A stretch of 5,847 bases of DNA from contig JAFGNG010000189.1 in NCBI GenBank assembly GCA_016927125.1, positions 1-5,847 on the forward strand. The letters run 5' to 3'. The position numbers were made by a program, and so were the translations under genes. The notes under the pieces are model-generated. The model was not told the origin of the DNA, did no database searches, and saw only the letters and a list, made by a program, of their open reading frames with translations. The stretch is from Planctomycetota bacterium (GTDB taxonomy: Bacteria > Planctomycetota > SZUA-567 > JAFGNG01). Within the stretch, counting starts at the first letter, position 1, and each line of letters begins with the position of its first letter. This document shows, in pieces, positions 1 to 5,331 of this stretch.

Positions 1-624
1 CCTGGCCTGGGGGGCGATCTCCTGAAAGATCAAGTAAAGAATCCCGCCTGCGGCAAAGAGCATAATGAAGTGCAGCAGGAGGGGCCGGTCGGTGAGAAAG
101 AACCATCCCAGGATGCCAGCAATGGGACCGGCCGCGGCCAGGGCGGTAAAGGCGAGGATGATCCTGCGCGAGGAAAACCGGCCGCTTTTCATGAGCTCGC
201 GATAAGCGTTAAAACCTTCCGGGACATTTTGCAAACCAATCAACAGCGCCAGCAAGAGGCCAATGGAATGCATGGAGATAAAGGCCGCTCCCAGCGCCAT
301 CGCCTCCGGGATGAAGTCCGACAGCATGGCAACCAACTGCGACGCCGGGGTTTTGCTCCGGGTCAAGAATTCATCCAGGAAGAGAAAGGCAATCCCCCCG
401 AGGAGCATGGCGGACGCGACGGTCCAGGGGGAGAGGTGCAGGATTCCCTGTGGCACCAGAACCAGGCTGATAGCGGCGAGCAGGATCCCGCCGCCAAAGG
501 CGATTACTGCGTGGCGCAATTCCTCCTCCAGCCAGCGGGGTTGCATTTTTTCCATACAGGCAAGGAGGCCGCCAAGGGGCATGGCCAGCCCGGCAAGAGT
601 TGTCCAAATAATGATCTCAGCCAA
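1..624 (-). CDS. ZIP-like divalent metal transporter, N-terminal part (runs off left edge)
   Basis: Reading leftward from a TTG at 624-622, the frame stays open for 208 codons to the window edge, so the C-terminus is missing. The protein is almost entirely hydrophobic, with about seven segments (near residues 2-22, 37-57, 66-86, 97-113, 118-141, 155-175, 183-204). Two helices carry the paired proline-glutamate signatures of the ZIP family: DFIPEAMALG at about 103-112 and LQNVPEGFNAY at 131-141. A late helix ends QEIAPQA, like the E-x-x-P-E/Q-A end of ZIP helices. Typical bacterial ZIPs have His where Asp103 and Gln132 stand here, so the metal site is atypical and the metal cannot be assigned. 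TTG is chosen because AGGAGG lies 5 nt upstream, the frame has a stop at 660-658, and there is no ATG between. Only 67 nt separate it from the upstream mscS, so co-transcription is likely. Confidence 0.75.
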   Translation of the reverse strand, partial: MAEIIIWTTLAGLAMPLGGLLACMEKMQPRWLEEELRHAVIAFGGGILLAAISLVLVPQGILHLSPWTVASAMLLGGIAFLFLDEFLTRSKTPASQLVAMLSDFIPEAMALGAAFISMHSIGLLLALLIGLQNVPEGFNAYRELMKSGRFSSRRIILAFTALAAAGPIAGILGWFFLTDRPLLLHFIMLFAAGGILYLIFQEIAPQAR

Positions 625-629
625 GCTCC

Positions 630-635
630 CCTCCT
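630..635 (-). promoter_or_regulatory. Ribosome binding site that fixes the TTG start of the ZIP-like gene
   Basis: On the minus strand a perfect AGGAGG is followed by a 5-nt spacer (GGAGC) and TTG. The next in-frame ATG is 14 codons downstream, inside the first membrane helix, and has no comparable site. This supports initiation at TTG. The rest of the 625-691 gap after mscS shows no clear terminator. Confidence 0.7.
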
Positions 636-691
636 TTTGCGGGTTGAGGCAAGAACATCAGGGTTCCAGCGAACTGTGTCACTACCTCAAA

Positions 692-1501
692 TTACTCCGC
701 CTTATGCAGATGCACATCCTGCTGCGGGAAGGGGATGCAGATGCCTTCGGCATCGAAGCGCTTCTTGATGGTTTCCTGGGTTGCAAAGAAGACATCCCAG
801 TAATTCGCGGTCTTGACCCAGGGGCGCACCGCGAAGTTGATACTGCTGTCCGCCAGGGCCAGCACTCCGATGGTCGGGGCGGGATCCTTCAGGATGCGGT
901 TGTCGCTGGCAAGGATGTCTTCGAGCACCTTCCTCACCTTATCGAGGTTGTCATTGTAGCTCACGCCGATCACGAGATCCACGCGCCGGATTTCCTTGGC
1001 AGTATAATTAGTGATATTGTCGCCCGAAAGTTTGCTGTTGGGCACAATAATTTTCTTATTGTCAGGGGTTTTCAACTCCGTGGTGAAGATGCTAATCCCC
1101 TCGACCACGCCGGTCACGCCGCCGCCCTCAATGAAATCGCCAACCTTGAACGGTTTGAAGACAATGAGCATAAACCCGGCTGCAAAATTCGACAGCGTCC
1201 CCTGTAGCGCGAAGCCGATGGCCAGGCCGGCGGCGGCCAAGACCGCCACAAACGAGCCCGTTTCCACGCCCAGTTTCCCCAAAGCTGCGATAATGACGAA
1301 GGCGAGGATGCCGAAATAACAGAGGCTGGAGATAAACGAAACCAGCATTTCATCGGCATGCCCTTTCTGCAGTATCCGTCGGAGCAAGGAACGGATGATC
1401 TTGGCGACAATTACCCCGATGACCAGGATAATGACGGCGCCCACTACCTTCAAGCCATACTCCGCGAGCCATTCCTGCATTTTGGCCATGAGCTCTTCCA
1501 T
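692..1501 (-). CDS. mscS: Small-conductance mechanosensitive channel, MscS family
   Basis: This 269-residue inner-membrane channel opens under membrane tension to release solutes during hypo-osmotic shock; E. coli MscS is 286 residues. Visible parts are TM1 at about 16-36, TM2 at about 58-76, and the pore helix TM3 at about 85-117 with AAGLAIGFALQG and LSNFAAG. The beta domain follows, with VGDFIE, GVVEGISIFTTELKTPDNKKIIVPN and then IRRVDLVIGVSY. The C-terminal alpha/beta domain ends with FDAEGICIPFPQQDVH, which closely matches the MscS end. By hand alignment the two pore-gate leucines of E. coli (L105, L109) correspond to Leu93 and Phe97, so the second gate residue is aromatic. The start at 1501 has AAGGAG 7 nt upstream. 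The gene lies downstream of gntR across a 131-nt gap with small hairpins and just upstream of the ZIP-like gene. Confidence 0.95.
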   Translation of the reverse strand: MEELMAKMQEWLAEYGLKVVGAVIILVIGVIVAKIIRSLLRRILQKGHADEMLVSFISSLCYFGILAFVIIAALGKLGVETGSFVAVLAAAGLAIGFALQGTLSNFAAGFMLIVFKPFKVGDFIEGGGVTGVVEGISIFTTELKTPDNKKIIVPNSKLSGDNITNYTAKEIRRVDLVIGVSYNDNLDKVRKVLEDILASDNRILKDPAPTIGVLALADSSINFAVRPWVKTANYWDVFFATQETIKKRFDAEGICIPFPQQDVHLHKAE

Positions 1502-1543
1502 GGAATTACTCCTTTCTCCAGCGGGTTTACTAATTATGGATAG

Positions 1544-1566
1544 CCCCGATAGACCAGCTATCGCGG
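1544..1566. promoter_or_regulatory. Small stem-loop in the leader upstream of mscS
   Basis: CGATAG (1547-1552) and CTATCG (1558-1563) form a perfect 6-bp stem with a 5-nt loop. After one C-C mismatch, two further pairs (CC 1544-1545 with GG 1565-1566) extend it. It lies about 45 nt upstream of the mscS start and has no T-run after it on the minus strand, so it does not look like a terminator. It may be a leader structure or a small regulatory palindrome. The function is unknown. Confidence 0.35.
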
Positions 1567-1614
1567 TGATCCATTAAAATGTTTAACCTTAATTGGAAAA
1601 AAGCAACTGCCTGG

Positions 1615-1632
1615 AATTCTATTGGTAGAATT
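1615..1632 (-). terminator. Possible weak terminator or hairpin after the gntR gene
   Basis: AATTCTA (1615-1621), TTGG (1622-1625) and TAGAATT (1626-1632) form a perfect 7-bp stem that starts directly after the gntR stop codon. On the minus strand a run of six T (1602-1597) follows, but about 12 nt after the stem. The stem is AT-rich, so a canonical intrinsic terminator is doubtful. It could instead protect the 3' end or let transcription continue into mscS. Confidence 0.3.
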
Positions 1633-2298
1633 TTATGGTTCCCTGGATGCTTCCAGGTCGCGCATATGGTCAACTACATGCCGACGGTTATTATCAATAT
1701 GCGCTTGCAAAAGCCGGAGCGAGTCTTCGCGGCTACCTTCGAGAATAGCATCAATAATATGGATGTGGGTTGCGGGGGTGGTATTGAGCGGAAAAGGCAC
1801 AATCTCGGAATAAGCCTGCAGCCGGAACATATTCACCCGCGCGGAGATATTATTGAGCAGGTGGGTAAGGTCAGCGCTGCCGGAAGTCTCTCTGATCAGG
1901 GCATGCAACTGGAGATCAAGTTTCCTTGCCTTTTGGATATTTTCGGGATCCGACATGTTTGAACATTCCTGCAGGCTTTGTTTCAGATTCAACAATTTGG
2001 CGCGGTCAAAATGATCAAAGGCATATTCCAGGGCAAGGCATTCCAGGCGGCTGCGGATTTCAAAGAGGATGTCCACCTCCGCAATGGTTAATTTCCGCAC
2101 ATAGCAGCGGCTGCGGGCGACCAGAGTTACCAGGCGGTCTTCAGAGAGGCGTTTCAGGGCCTCACGCACCGGGGAACGGCTGGTGCCCTCGGAATTTGCT
2201 AAGCCCATTTCGGTCAGTTTTTCGCCGGGTTTGAGCTGGCCAGTGACAATCTTCTGGTAAATCTTTTCATAAACCAGGTCTGAGAGGGTATTCTTCAT
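1633..2298 (-). CDS. GntR-family transcriptional regulator, FadR subfamily with FCD domain
   Basis: This 221-residue protein is of normal length for the FCD branch of GntR. Residues 1-70 form the winged helix-turn-helix: YEKIYQKIVTGQLKPGEKLTE, then TSRSPVREALKRLSEDRLV as recognition helix and wing. Residues 75-215 are the all-helical FCD effector domain. The metal/ligand residues of FCD proteins are visible as Asp128, His132 (DLQLH), His178 (HIHIIDAI) and His200 (QAHIDNNR), and their spacing matches characterised metal-binding FCD regulators. Such proteins usually repress a neighbouring catabolic operon and release DNA on binding a small carboxylate. The gene is divergent from the aminotransferase-hydrolase-dehydrogenase genes, and the shared region holds a TTGTCGACAA palindrome, so it most likely controls them and itself. 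The start codon has only a weak GAGAA-type ribosome site but fits the usual family N-terminus. Confidence 0.93.
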   Translation of the reverse strand: MKNTLSDLVYEKIYQKIVTGQLKPGEKLTEMGLANSEGTSRSPVREALKRLSEDRLVTLVARSRCYVRKLTIAEVDILFEIRSRLECLALEYAFDHFDRAKLLNLKQSLQECSNMSDPENIQKARKLDLQLHALIRETSGSADLTHLLNNISARVNMFRLQAYSEIVPFPLNTTPATHIHIIDAILEGSREDSLRLLQAHIDNNRRHVVDHMRDLEASREP

Positions 2299-2321
2299 TT
2301 TGCTATTTTCTCTTTTTTAAA

Positions 2322-2337
2322 GACAATAACTTGACAA
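2322..2337. promoter_or_regulatory. Two GACAA half-sites one helical turn apart
   Basis: GACAA occurs at 2322-2326 and again at 2333-2337, 11 bp start to start, so both face the same side of the helix. The motif is one half of the perfect palindrome at 2413-2422. The second copy overlaps the TTGACA box of the proposed rightward promoter. These are plausible secondary contacts for the divergent GntR regulator, but a 5-bp motif in AT-rich DNA can recur by chance. Confidence 0.35.
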
Positions 2338-2358
2338 CTACCCTGAAGGCAATAGTAT
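2331..2358 (+). promoter_or_regulatory. Candidate sigma-70-type promoter for the aminotransferase gene
   Basis: A perfect -35 box TTGACA (2331-2336) is followed after 16 bp by TAGTAT (2353-2358), which matches four of six -10 consensus positions. Transcription would start near 2365 and give a leader of about 160 nt. The leader passes through the palindromic operator and the 2457-2497 stem-loop before the start codon at 2526. Confidence 0.45.
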
Positions 2359-2408
2359 TTGCTGGATGGTATTAGCATTAAACGAATTTTGATTGTTCAT
2401 GCAAAGCT

Positions 2409-2437
2409 AATTTTGTCGACAATCACAGAAATGTCAA
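2409..2437 (-). promoter_or_regulatory. Candidate promoter for gntR
   Basis: On the minus strand a perfect TTGACA (2437-2432) is followed after 17 bp by AAAATT (2414-2409), a poor -10 box. The TTGTCGACAA palindrome lies in the spacer and touches the -10, which would suit autorepression. The -35 box is convincing; the -10 is not. Confidence 0.35.
2413..2422. promoter_or_regulatory. TTGTCGACAA palindrome, probable operator of the divergent GntR regulator
   Basis: This is a perfect 10-bp inverted repeat in the gntR-aminotransferase intergenic region. It matches the general GT...AC dyad form recognised by FadR-type GntR proteins (T-x-GT-x-x-AC-x-A). Its position beside the leftward promoter and about 45 bp inside the rightward transcript would let one repressor block both. 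The assignment to this regulator is inferred from location and motif type. Confidence 0.6.
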
Positions 2438-2456
2438 GTTTTTTAATTAAGGTTTT

Positions 2457-2497
2457 CTTCCGCGGCTGGCTGCAGGTGCAACCGGCAGTTGCGGAAG
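2457..2497 (+). promoter_or_regulatory. Strong stem-loop in the aminotransferase leader
   Basis: CTTCCGCGGCTG (2457-2468) can pair with CAGTTGCGGAAG (2486-2497) as a 12-bp stem: seven Watson-Crick pairs, two G-U pairs, then three more. It encloses a 17-nt loop. An alternative stem GCAAC (2478-2482) with GTTGC (2488-2492) uses part of the same right arm, so the two cannot form together. The hairpin ends 18 nt before the AGGAGA ribosome site. Only four T follow, so it is not a standard terminator. It may stabilise the mRNA or act as a leader switch. Confidence 0.45.
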
Positions 2498-2525
2498 CGG
2501 AGTTTTAAAACAACAGGAGATAGAA

Positions 2526-3896
2526 ATGGTGAGTAAGAACTTGGGAACTATGCTCCCTAAGATGAAGACAGCAGCGCCTGGCCCAAAATCGAAGAAGGTG
2601 TGCAAGCAATTGGAAAAATATGAATCACCTTCTTCTTCATTTATCAAAGCCGGGAAAATCCCGGTGATCTGGAGGGAAGGCAAGGGCGCCAACATCGAGG
2701 ATGTGGATGGCAATGTCTATGTCGACCTGACCTCCGGCTTCTGCGTTGCCGGGATTGGCCATTGCAATCCCAAGGTGGTCGAGGCCATCCAGAAGCAGGC
2801 GGGGATCCTGCTGCACTCGCAGGGAATCTTGAATCCCAACGAACCCCGTGCCGAATTGGTCAAGAAGATTGCTGAGATTACCCCCAAGGGCCTTAACAAA
2901 ACCATCCTGGTAAACACCGGCGCGGAAGCGGTGGAGTTGGCCATGAAAACCGCGCGGGTTTATAATCAGCGCAGCACCGTGATGGCCTTCCAGGGAGGCT
3001 TCCACGGCAAGACCTACGGCGCGCTGGCGGTTACCGCCCGGCGGCAGTATCGCGCAGCCTTCGAGCCCATCGGTTTGCCGCGGGTGCATGCGCCGTATCC
3101 GTACTGCTACCGCTGCCCCTTTGACAAGGAAGCATCCACCTGCTGCAATTTCTGCGCGAAGTACCTGGAGAACTTGCTGGATAATGATTCCAGCGGCGTC
3201 TCGGATATTTCCGCAATTATCCTCGAACTAATCCAGGGGCATGACGGCTGGATTGTCCCGCCGAAGGAATTTGTCAAGAAGCTCCGCGAAATCTGCACCA
3301 AGCGCAAGATCCTGCTGATCGCGGATGAGATTATTACCGGCTTCGGCCGGACCGGCGAATGGTTTGCCTCGAATTATTTCGGGATTGTACCGGATATCAT
3401 GATCGTCGCCAAGGGCATTGCCGGCGGCTTCCCAATCTCGGCGGTGATTGGCAAAAATGAAATCATGGATGCCTGGGGACCAGCAATGCATTCCAGCACC
3501 TTCCTCGGCAACCCGGTCGGCACCGCGGCCTGCCTGGCAGCCATCAAGGAGATCGAGAGCCAGAAGTATGTCGAGGTTTCCCGCAAGAAAGGCGCCGAGA
3601 TCAAGAAGCTCCTCTACAAGCTCCAGGAGAAACATCCCATTATCGGCGATGTCAGGGGCGTGGGTATGATGATGGGTGTGGAACTCGTGAAGGACCGTAT
3701 TACCAAGGTCCCCGCAACCAAGGAAACCGCCGAGATTGTCAAGATGATGCAGTCCCAGGGCGTGATCGTCAACCAGGGCGGTACCAGCGGCAATGTGCTG
3801 AAGATGTCCCCACCGTTTGTAATTACCCCGGCGCAGATCAAGGTGGCCTTCCAGATTTTGGATGACTGCATCAGCAAGGTGACAAAGAAAAAATAA
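2526..3896 (+). CDS. Class III PLP-dependent aminotransferase (GABA/ornithine aminotransferase-like)
   Basis: This 456-residue fold-type I PLP enzyme is of typical length. The N-terminus (PGPKSKK...KYESPSSSF) resembles the GABA-aminotransferase-like group that also includes amino-acid racemases. The core shows NTGAEAVELA (130-139, cofactor phosphate), FHGKTYGA (159-166), LIADEIITGFGRTG (264-277; Asp267 pairs with the pyridine nitrogen), IVAKGIAGGFP (Lys296 forms the Schiff base) and HSSTFLGNP (Thr325). Two positions differ from GABA aminotransferase: the usual E-P-x-Q-G-E-G-G is ELIQGHDG (234-241), and the C-terminal substrate arginine is apparently Lys426 in NVLKMSPP. A cysteine cluster lies at 194, 197, 206, 207 and 210. 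AGGAGA at 2515-2520 supports this start. Substrate is unknown; transamination or racemisation/epimerisation of an amino compound is possible. It heads the rightward cluster and is likely controlled by the divergent GntR protein. Confidence 0.92.
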   Translation: MVSKNLGTMLPKMKTAAPGPKSKKVCKQLEKYESPSSSFIKAGKIPVIWREGKGANIEDVDGNVYVDLTSGFCVAGIGHCNPKVVEAIQKQAGILLHSQGILNPNEPRAELVKKIAEITPKGLNKTILVNTGAEAVELAMKTARVYNQRSTVMAFQGGFHGKTYGALAVTARRQYRAAFEPIGLPRVHAPYPYCYRCPFDKEASTCCNFCAKYLENLLDNDSSGVSDISAIILELIQGHDGWIVPPKEFVKKLREICTKRKILLIADEIITGFGRTGEWFASNYFGIVPDIMIVAKGIAGGFPISAVIGKNEIMDAWGPAMHSSTFLGNPVGTAACLAAIKEIESQKYVEVSRKKGAEIKKLLYKLQEKHPIIGDVRGVGMMMGVELVKDRITKVPATKETAEIVKMMQSQGVIVNQGGTSGNVLKMSPPFVITPAQIKVAFQILDDCISKVTKKK

Positions 3897-3904
3897 AACT
3901 ATTA

Positions 3905-3974
3905 TGTGGCCCCGGTTCTCTAACCGGGAGAAAAGCCAGGAAGTTATTTTCACAGGCTGAGAGCCAGTGCTACA
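3905..3974. repeat. REP-like palindromic repeat, copy 1 (between aminotransferase and hydrolase)
   Basis: The left part TGTGGCCCCGGTTCTCT (3905-3921) is identical to copy 2 at 5218. It holds a local hairpin, CCCGGTT (3911-3917) with AACCGGG (3922-3928) and a CTCT loop. The right part GAGAGCC-AGT-GCTACA (3959-3974) can pair back to the left arm: TGTGGC with GCTACA including one G-U, and GGTTCTC with GAGAGCC. The element starts 8 nt after the aminotransferase stop and could also serve as a transcript 3'-end structure. No long T-run follows it. Confidence 0.7.
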
Positions 3975-4010
3975 TATTTGCATTTGCTTTTACAGTACAG
4001 GAATTAATCC

Positions 4011-5174
4011 ATGAGCAAACTTGCAGAACAACTTGCGCAAAAGGTCGATCCCGAGCGTTTGCAGAAACATATCCTGGCCATGGTGAAGATCCCCAGTCCC
4101 CCCTGTGAGGAACGGGAGGTTTCGGAGTACTATGCAGATCTCCTGCGGGAAATCGGCATGGAAGTCGAGATGGATCCCACCTATCCCACCAGCCCCAATG
4201 TAATTGGACGTTATAAGGGGGGCGCGGACGGTCCGACCCTCCAGTTTGACGGCCATACCGACACCATTGCCGCGCCCGGGCCGGAGGTGCGCTGCGAAGG
4301 CGACTGGATCTATGGGCGCGGCACTGTGGACATGAAGACCGGGTTGGTAATGATGGCCGAGGCGATGAGGATCATTATCGAGTCCGGCATCAAGCTCAAG
4401 GGCAATCTTCTCCTCACCGCCCACGGCAGGCATGAAAGCGGCACCAATGAAACGCTGGAAGCCCTGCTCAAGAAAGGCATCTACGGTGAGGCAGTAATCA
4501 ATACTGAGGGCCTCAATGATGAACTGCCGATTGTTGGCATTGGCCTGGCGATCTGGGAGATGACCTTCAGTCGTGAAGGCGAATCCATCCATGAGAATTC
4601 CATTGAACCCGGCACCCCGCACCCGCTGTATGCCGGGATGAAAGCAATGGCACTCCTTAAACTTCGCTCCGAGGAACTGGCCAAGGTTGACCTGCCCATG
4701 CTCGGGCCGGAGTCCATCTTTGTCGGCAAGTTCCAGTGCGGTGATTACTTCAACCGCCTGCCGGTGAAATGTGTGATTTCCGGCAGCCGCCGCTTCGGCC
4801 CTGAAGGCACCCTGGAGAAGATGAAGGCGGAAATCGATGCAATTGCGCAGCAGGTAGCGAAGGATTTCGGCCTGCAGGCGGAGGTTACCGTGAGCGGGTT
4901 GGACAGCTTCAAGCTCTCCGAAGAAGAAAAGATTGTCAAGGTTATCCGCAAAGCGCACCAGCAAGCGCGCGGGCGTGACATGAAGCTTCGCGGCTGGCGC
5001 AGCGTGGGCAATGTTTCCAACTTTATGAAGAACGCGAAGATCCCCGGGGTCTACTGCGGGGTTTCCCTGGCGACGGCGCACGCCGATAACGAGCGCGTCA
5101 GTCTCCAGCAGGCGGTCGAGATTACCCAGGTCTATATCCACGCCATTATTGAATATCTGGGCGTGGCTGAGTAG
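4011..5174 (+). CDS. M20-family metallohydrolase (ArgE/DapE/carboxypeptidase G2-like)
   Basis: This 387-residue cytosolic di-metal amidohydrolase or peptidase is of usual length. Family signatures are FDGHTDT (79-85; His82 metal ligand, Asp84), GRGTVDMKTG (Asp107 bridging ligand), GRHESGTNE (139-147), INTEG (Glu166 ligand), the dimerisation-domain GESIH (His194), and ATAHADNERVSL (His357 ligand). All metal ligands expected from carboxypeptidase G2 are therefore present. The catalytic Glu-Glu pair reads His141-Glu142, however, so the general base is apparently replaced by His, unless the alignment slips or the subgroup uses another residue. Members cleave N-acyl, N-carbamoyl or peptide bonds; the substrate here is not known. 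The start has AGGA 8 nt upstream. It follows the aminotransferase by 114 nt containing repeat copy 1 and probably belongs to the same catabolic cluster, although an internal promoter is possible. Confidence 0.9.
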   Translation: MSKLAEQLAQKVDPERLQKHILAMVKIPSPPCEEREVSEYYADLLREIGMEVEMDPTYPTSPNVIGRYKGGADGPTLQFDGHTDTIAAPGPEVRCEGDWIYGRGTVDMKTGLVMMAEAMRIIIESGIKLKGNLLLTAHGRHESGTNETLEALLKKGIYGEAVINTEGLNDELPIVGIGLAIWEMTFSREGESIHENSIEPGTPHPLYAGMKAMALLKLRSEELAKVDLPMLGPESIFVGKFQCGDYFNRLPVKCVISGSRRFGPEGTLEKMKAEIDAIAQQVAKDFGLQAEVTVSGLDSFKLSEEEKIVKVIRKAHQQARGRDMKLRGWRSVGNVSNFMKNAKIPGVYCGVSLATAHADNERVSLQQAVEITQVYIHAIIEYLGVAE

Positions 5175-5217
5175 GTTTCTAACTCTATCTTAAAATGAGG
5201 GTTACGATTCGAAAAAA

Positions 5218-5271
5218 TGTGGCCCCGGTTCTCTGACCGGGGAGAGCACAGACTAGAGAGCCTATGCCACA
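5218..5271. repeat. REP-like palindromic repeat, copy 2 (between hydrolase and dehydrogenase)
   Basis: This is a second copy of the element at 3905. The arms are symmetrical: TGTGGC-CCC-GGTTCTCT (5218-5234) and AGAGAGCC-TAT-GCCACA (5255-5271). They give 6 pairs, a 3x3 internal loop and 8 pairs (one G-U). Inside lies a competing local hairpin, CCCCGGT (5223-5229) with ACCGGGG (5236-5242). The remainder of the gap to the next gene (5272-5331) is AT-rich, with an 8-bp direct repeat GTTAAATC at 5280 and 5307 and no convincing promoter. Confidence 0.75.
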
Positions 5272-5331
5272 AACAACAAGTTAAATCAGAGTATTATTGT
5301 AGATAGGTTAAATCTTAACAGGGGAGCACGC

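Noticed and set aside
70..768. Open frame of 232 codons on the plus strand
   Set aside because: It is rich in Gln/Gly/Arg with no domain and overlaps the ZIP-like gene and the end of mscS in antisense.
263..1207. Open frame of 314 codons on the plus strand
   Set aside because: It spans the antisense of both the ZIP-like gene and mscS, has a mixed low-similarity composition and no domain. The minus-strand frames explain the region fully.
2423..2436. TCACA (TGTGA on the minus strand) resembling half of a CRP site
   Set aside because: No matching second half lies at the required 6-bp spacing, so it is probably chance.
2444..2452. TTAATTAA palindrome in the control region
   Set aside because: It lies within a simple A/T tract and lacks the GT...AC core expected of a GntR-type operator.
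3905..3930. CCCGGTT hairpin read as an intrinsic terminator of the aminotransferase gene
   Set aside because: No U-run follows on the plus strand, and the same element recurs at 5218 as a larger symmetrical repeat, so a repeat is the better description.
3228..3983. Open frame of 251 codons on the minus strand opposite the aminotransferase
   Set aside because: It is antisense to a strong PLP-enzyme gene and runs into the repeat element. No family features are visible.
3990..5141. Long open frame of 383 codons on the minus strand opposite the M20 hydrolase
   Set aside because: It lies almost exactly opposite a gene with clear family motifs and shows no recognisable domain. Its His/Gly/Asp-rich composition is typical of the complement of GC-biased codons.
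5280..5314. Direct repeat GTTAAATC (5280-5287 and 5307-5314) before the SDR gene
   Set aside because: It is only 8 bp in AT-rich DNA, without a matching promoter or dyad. Chance is likely.
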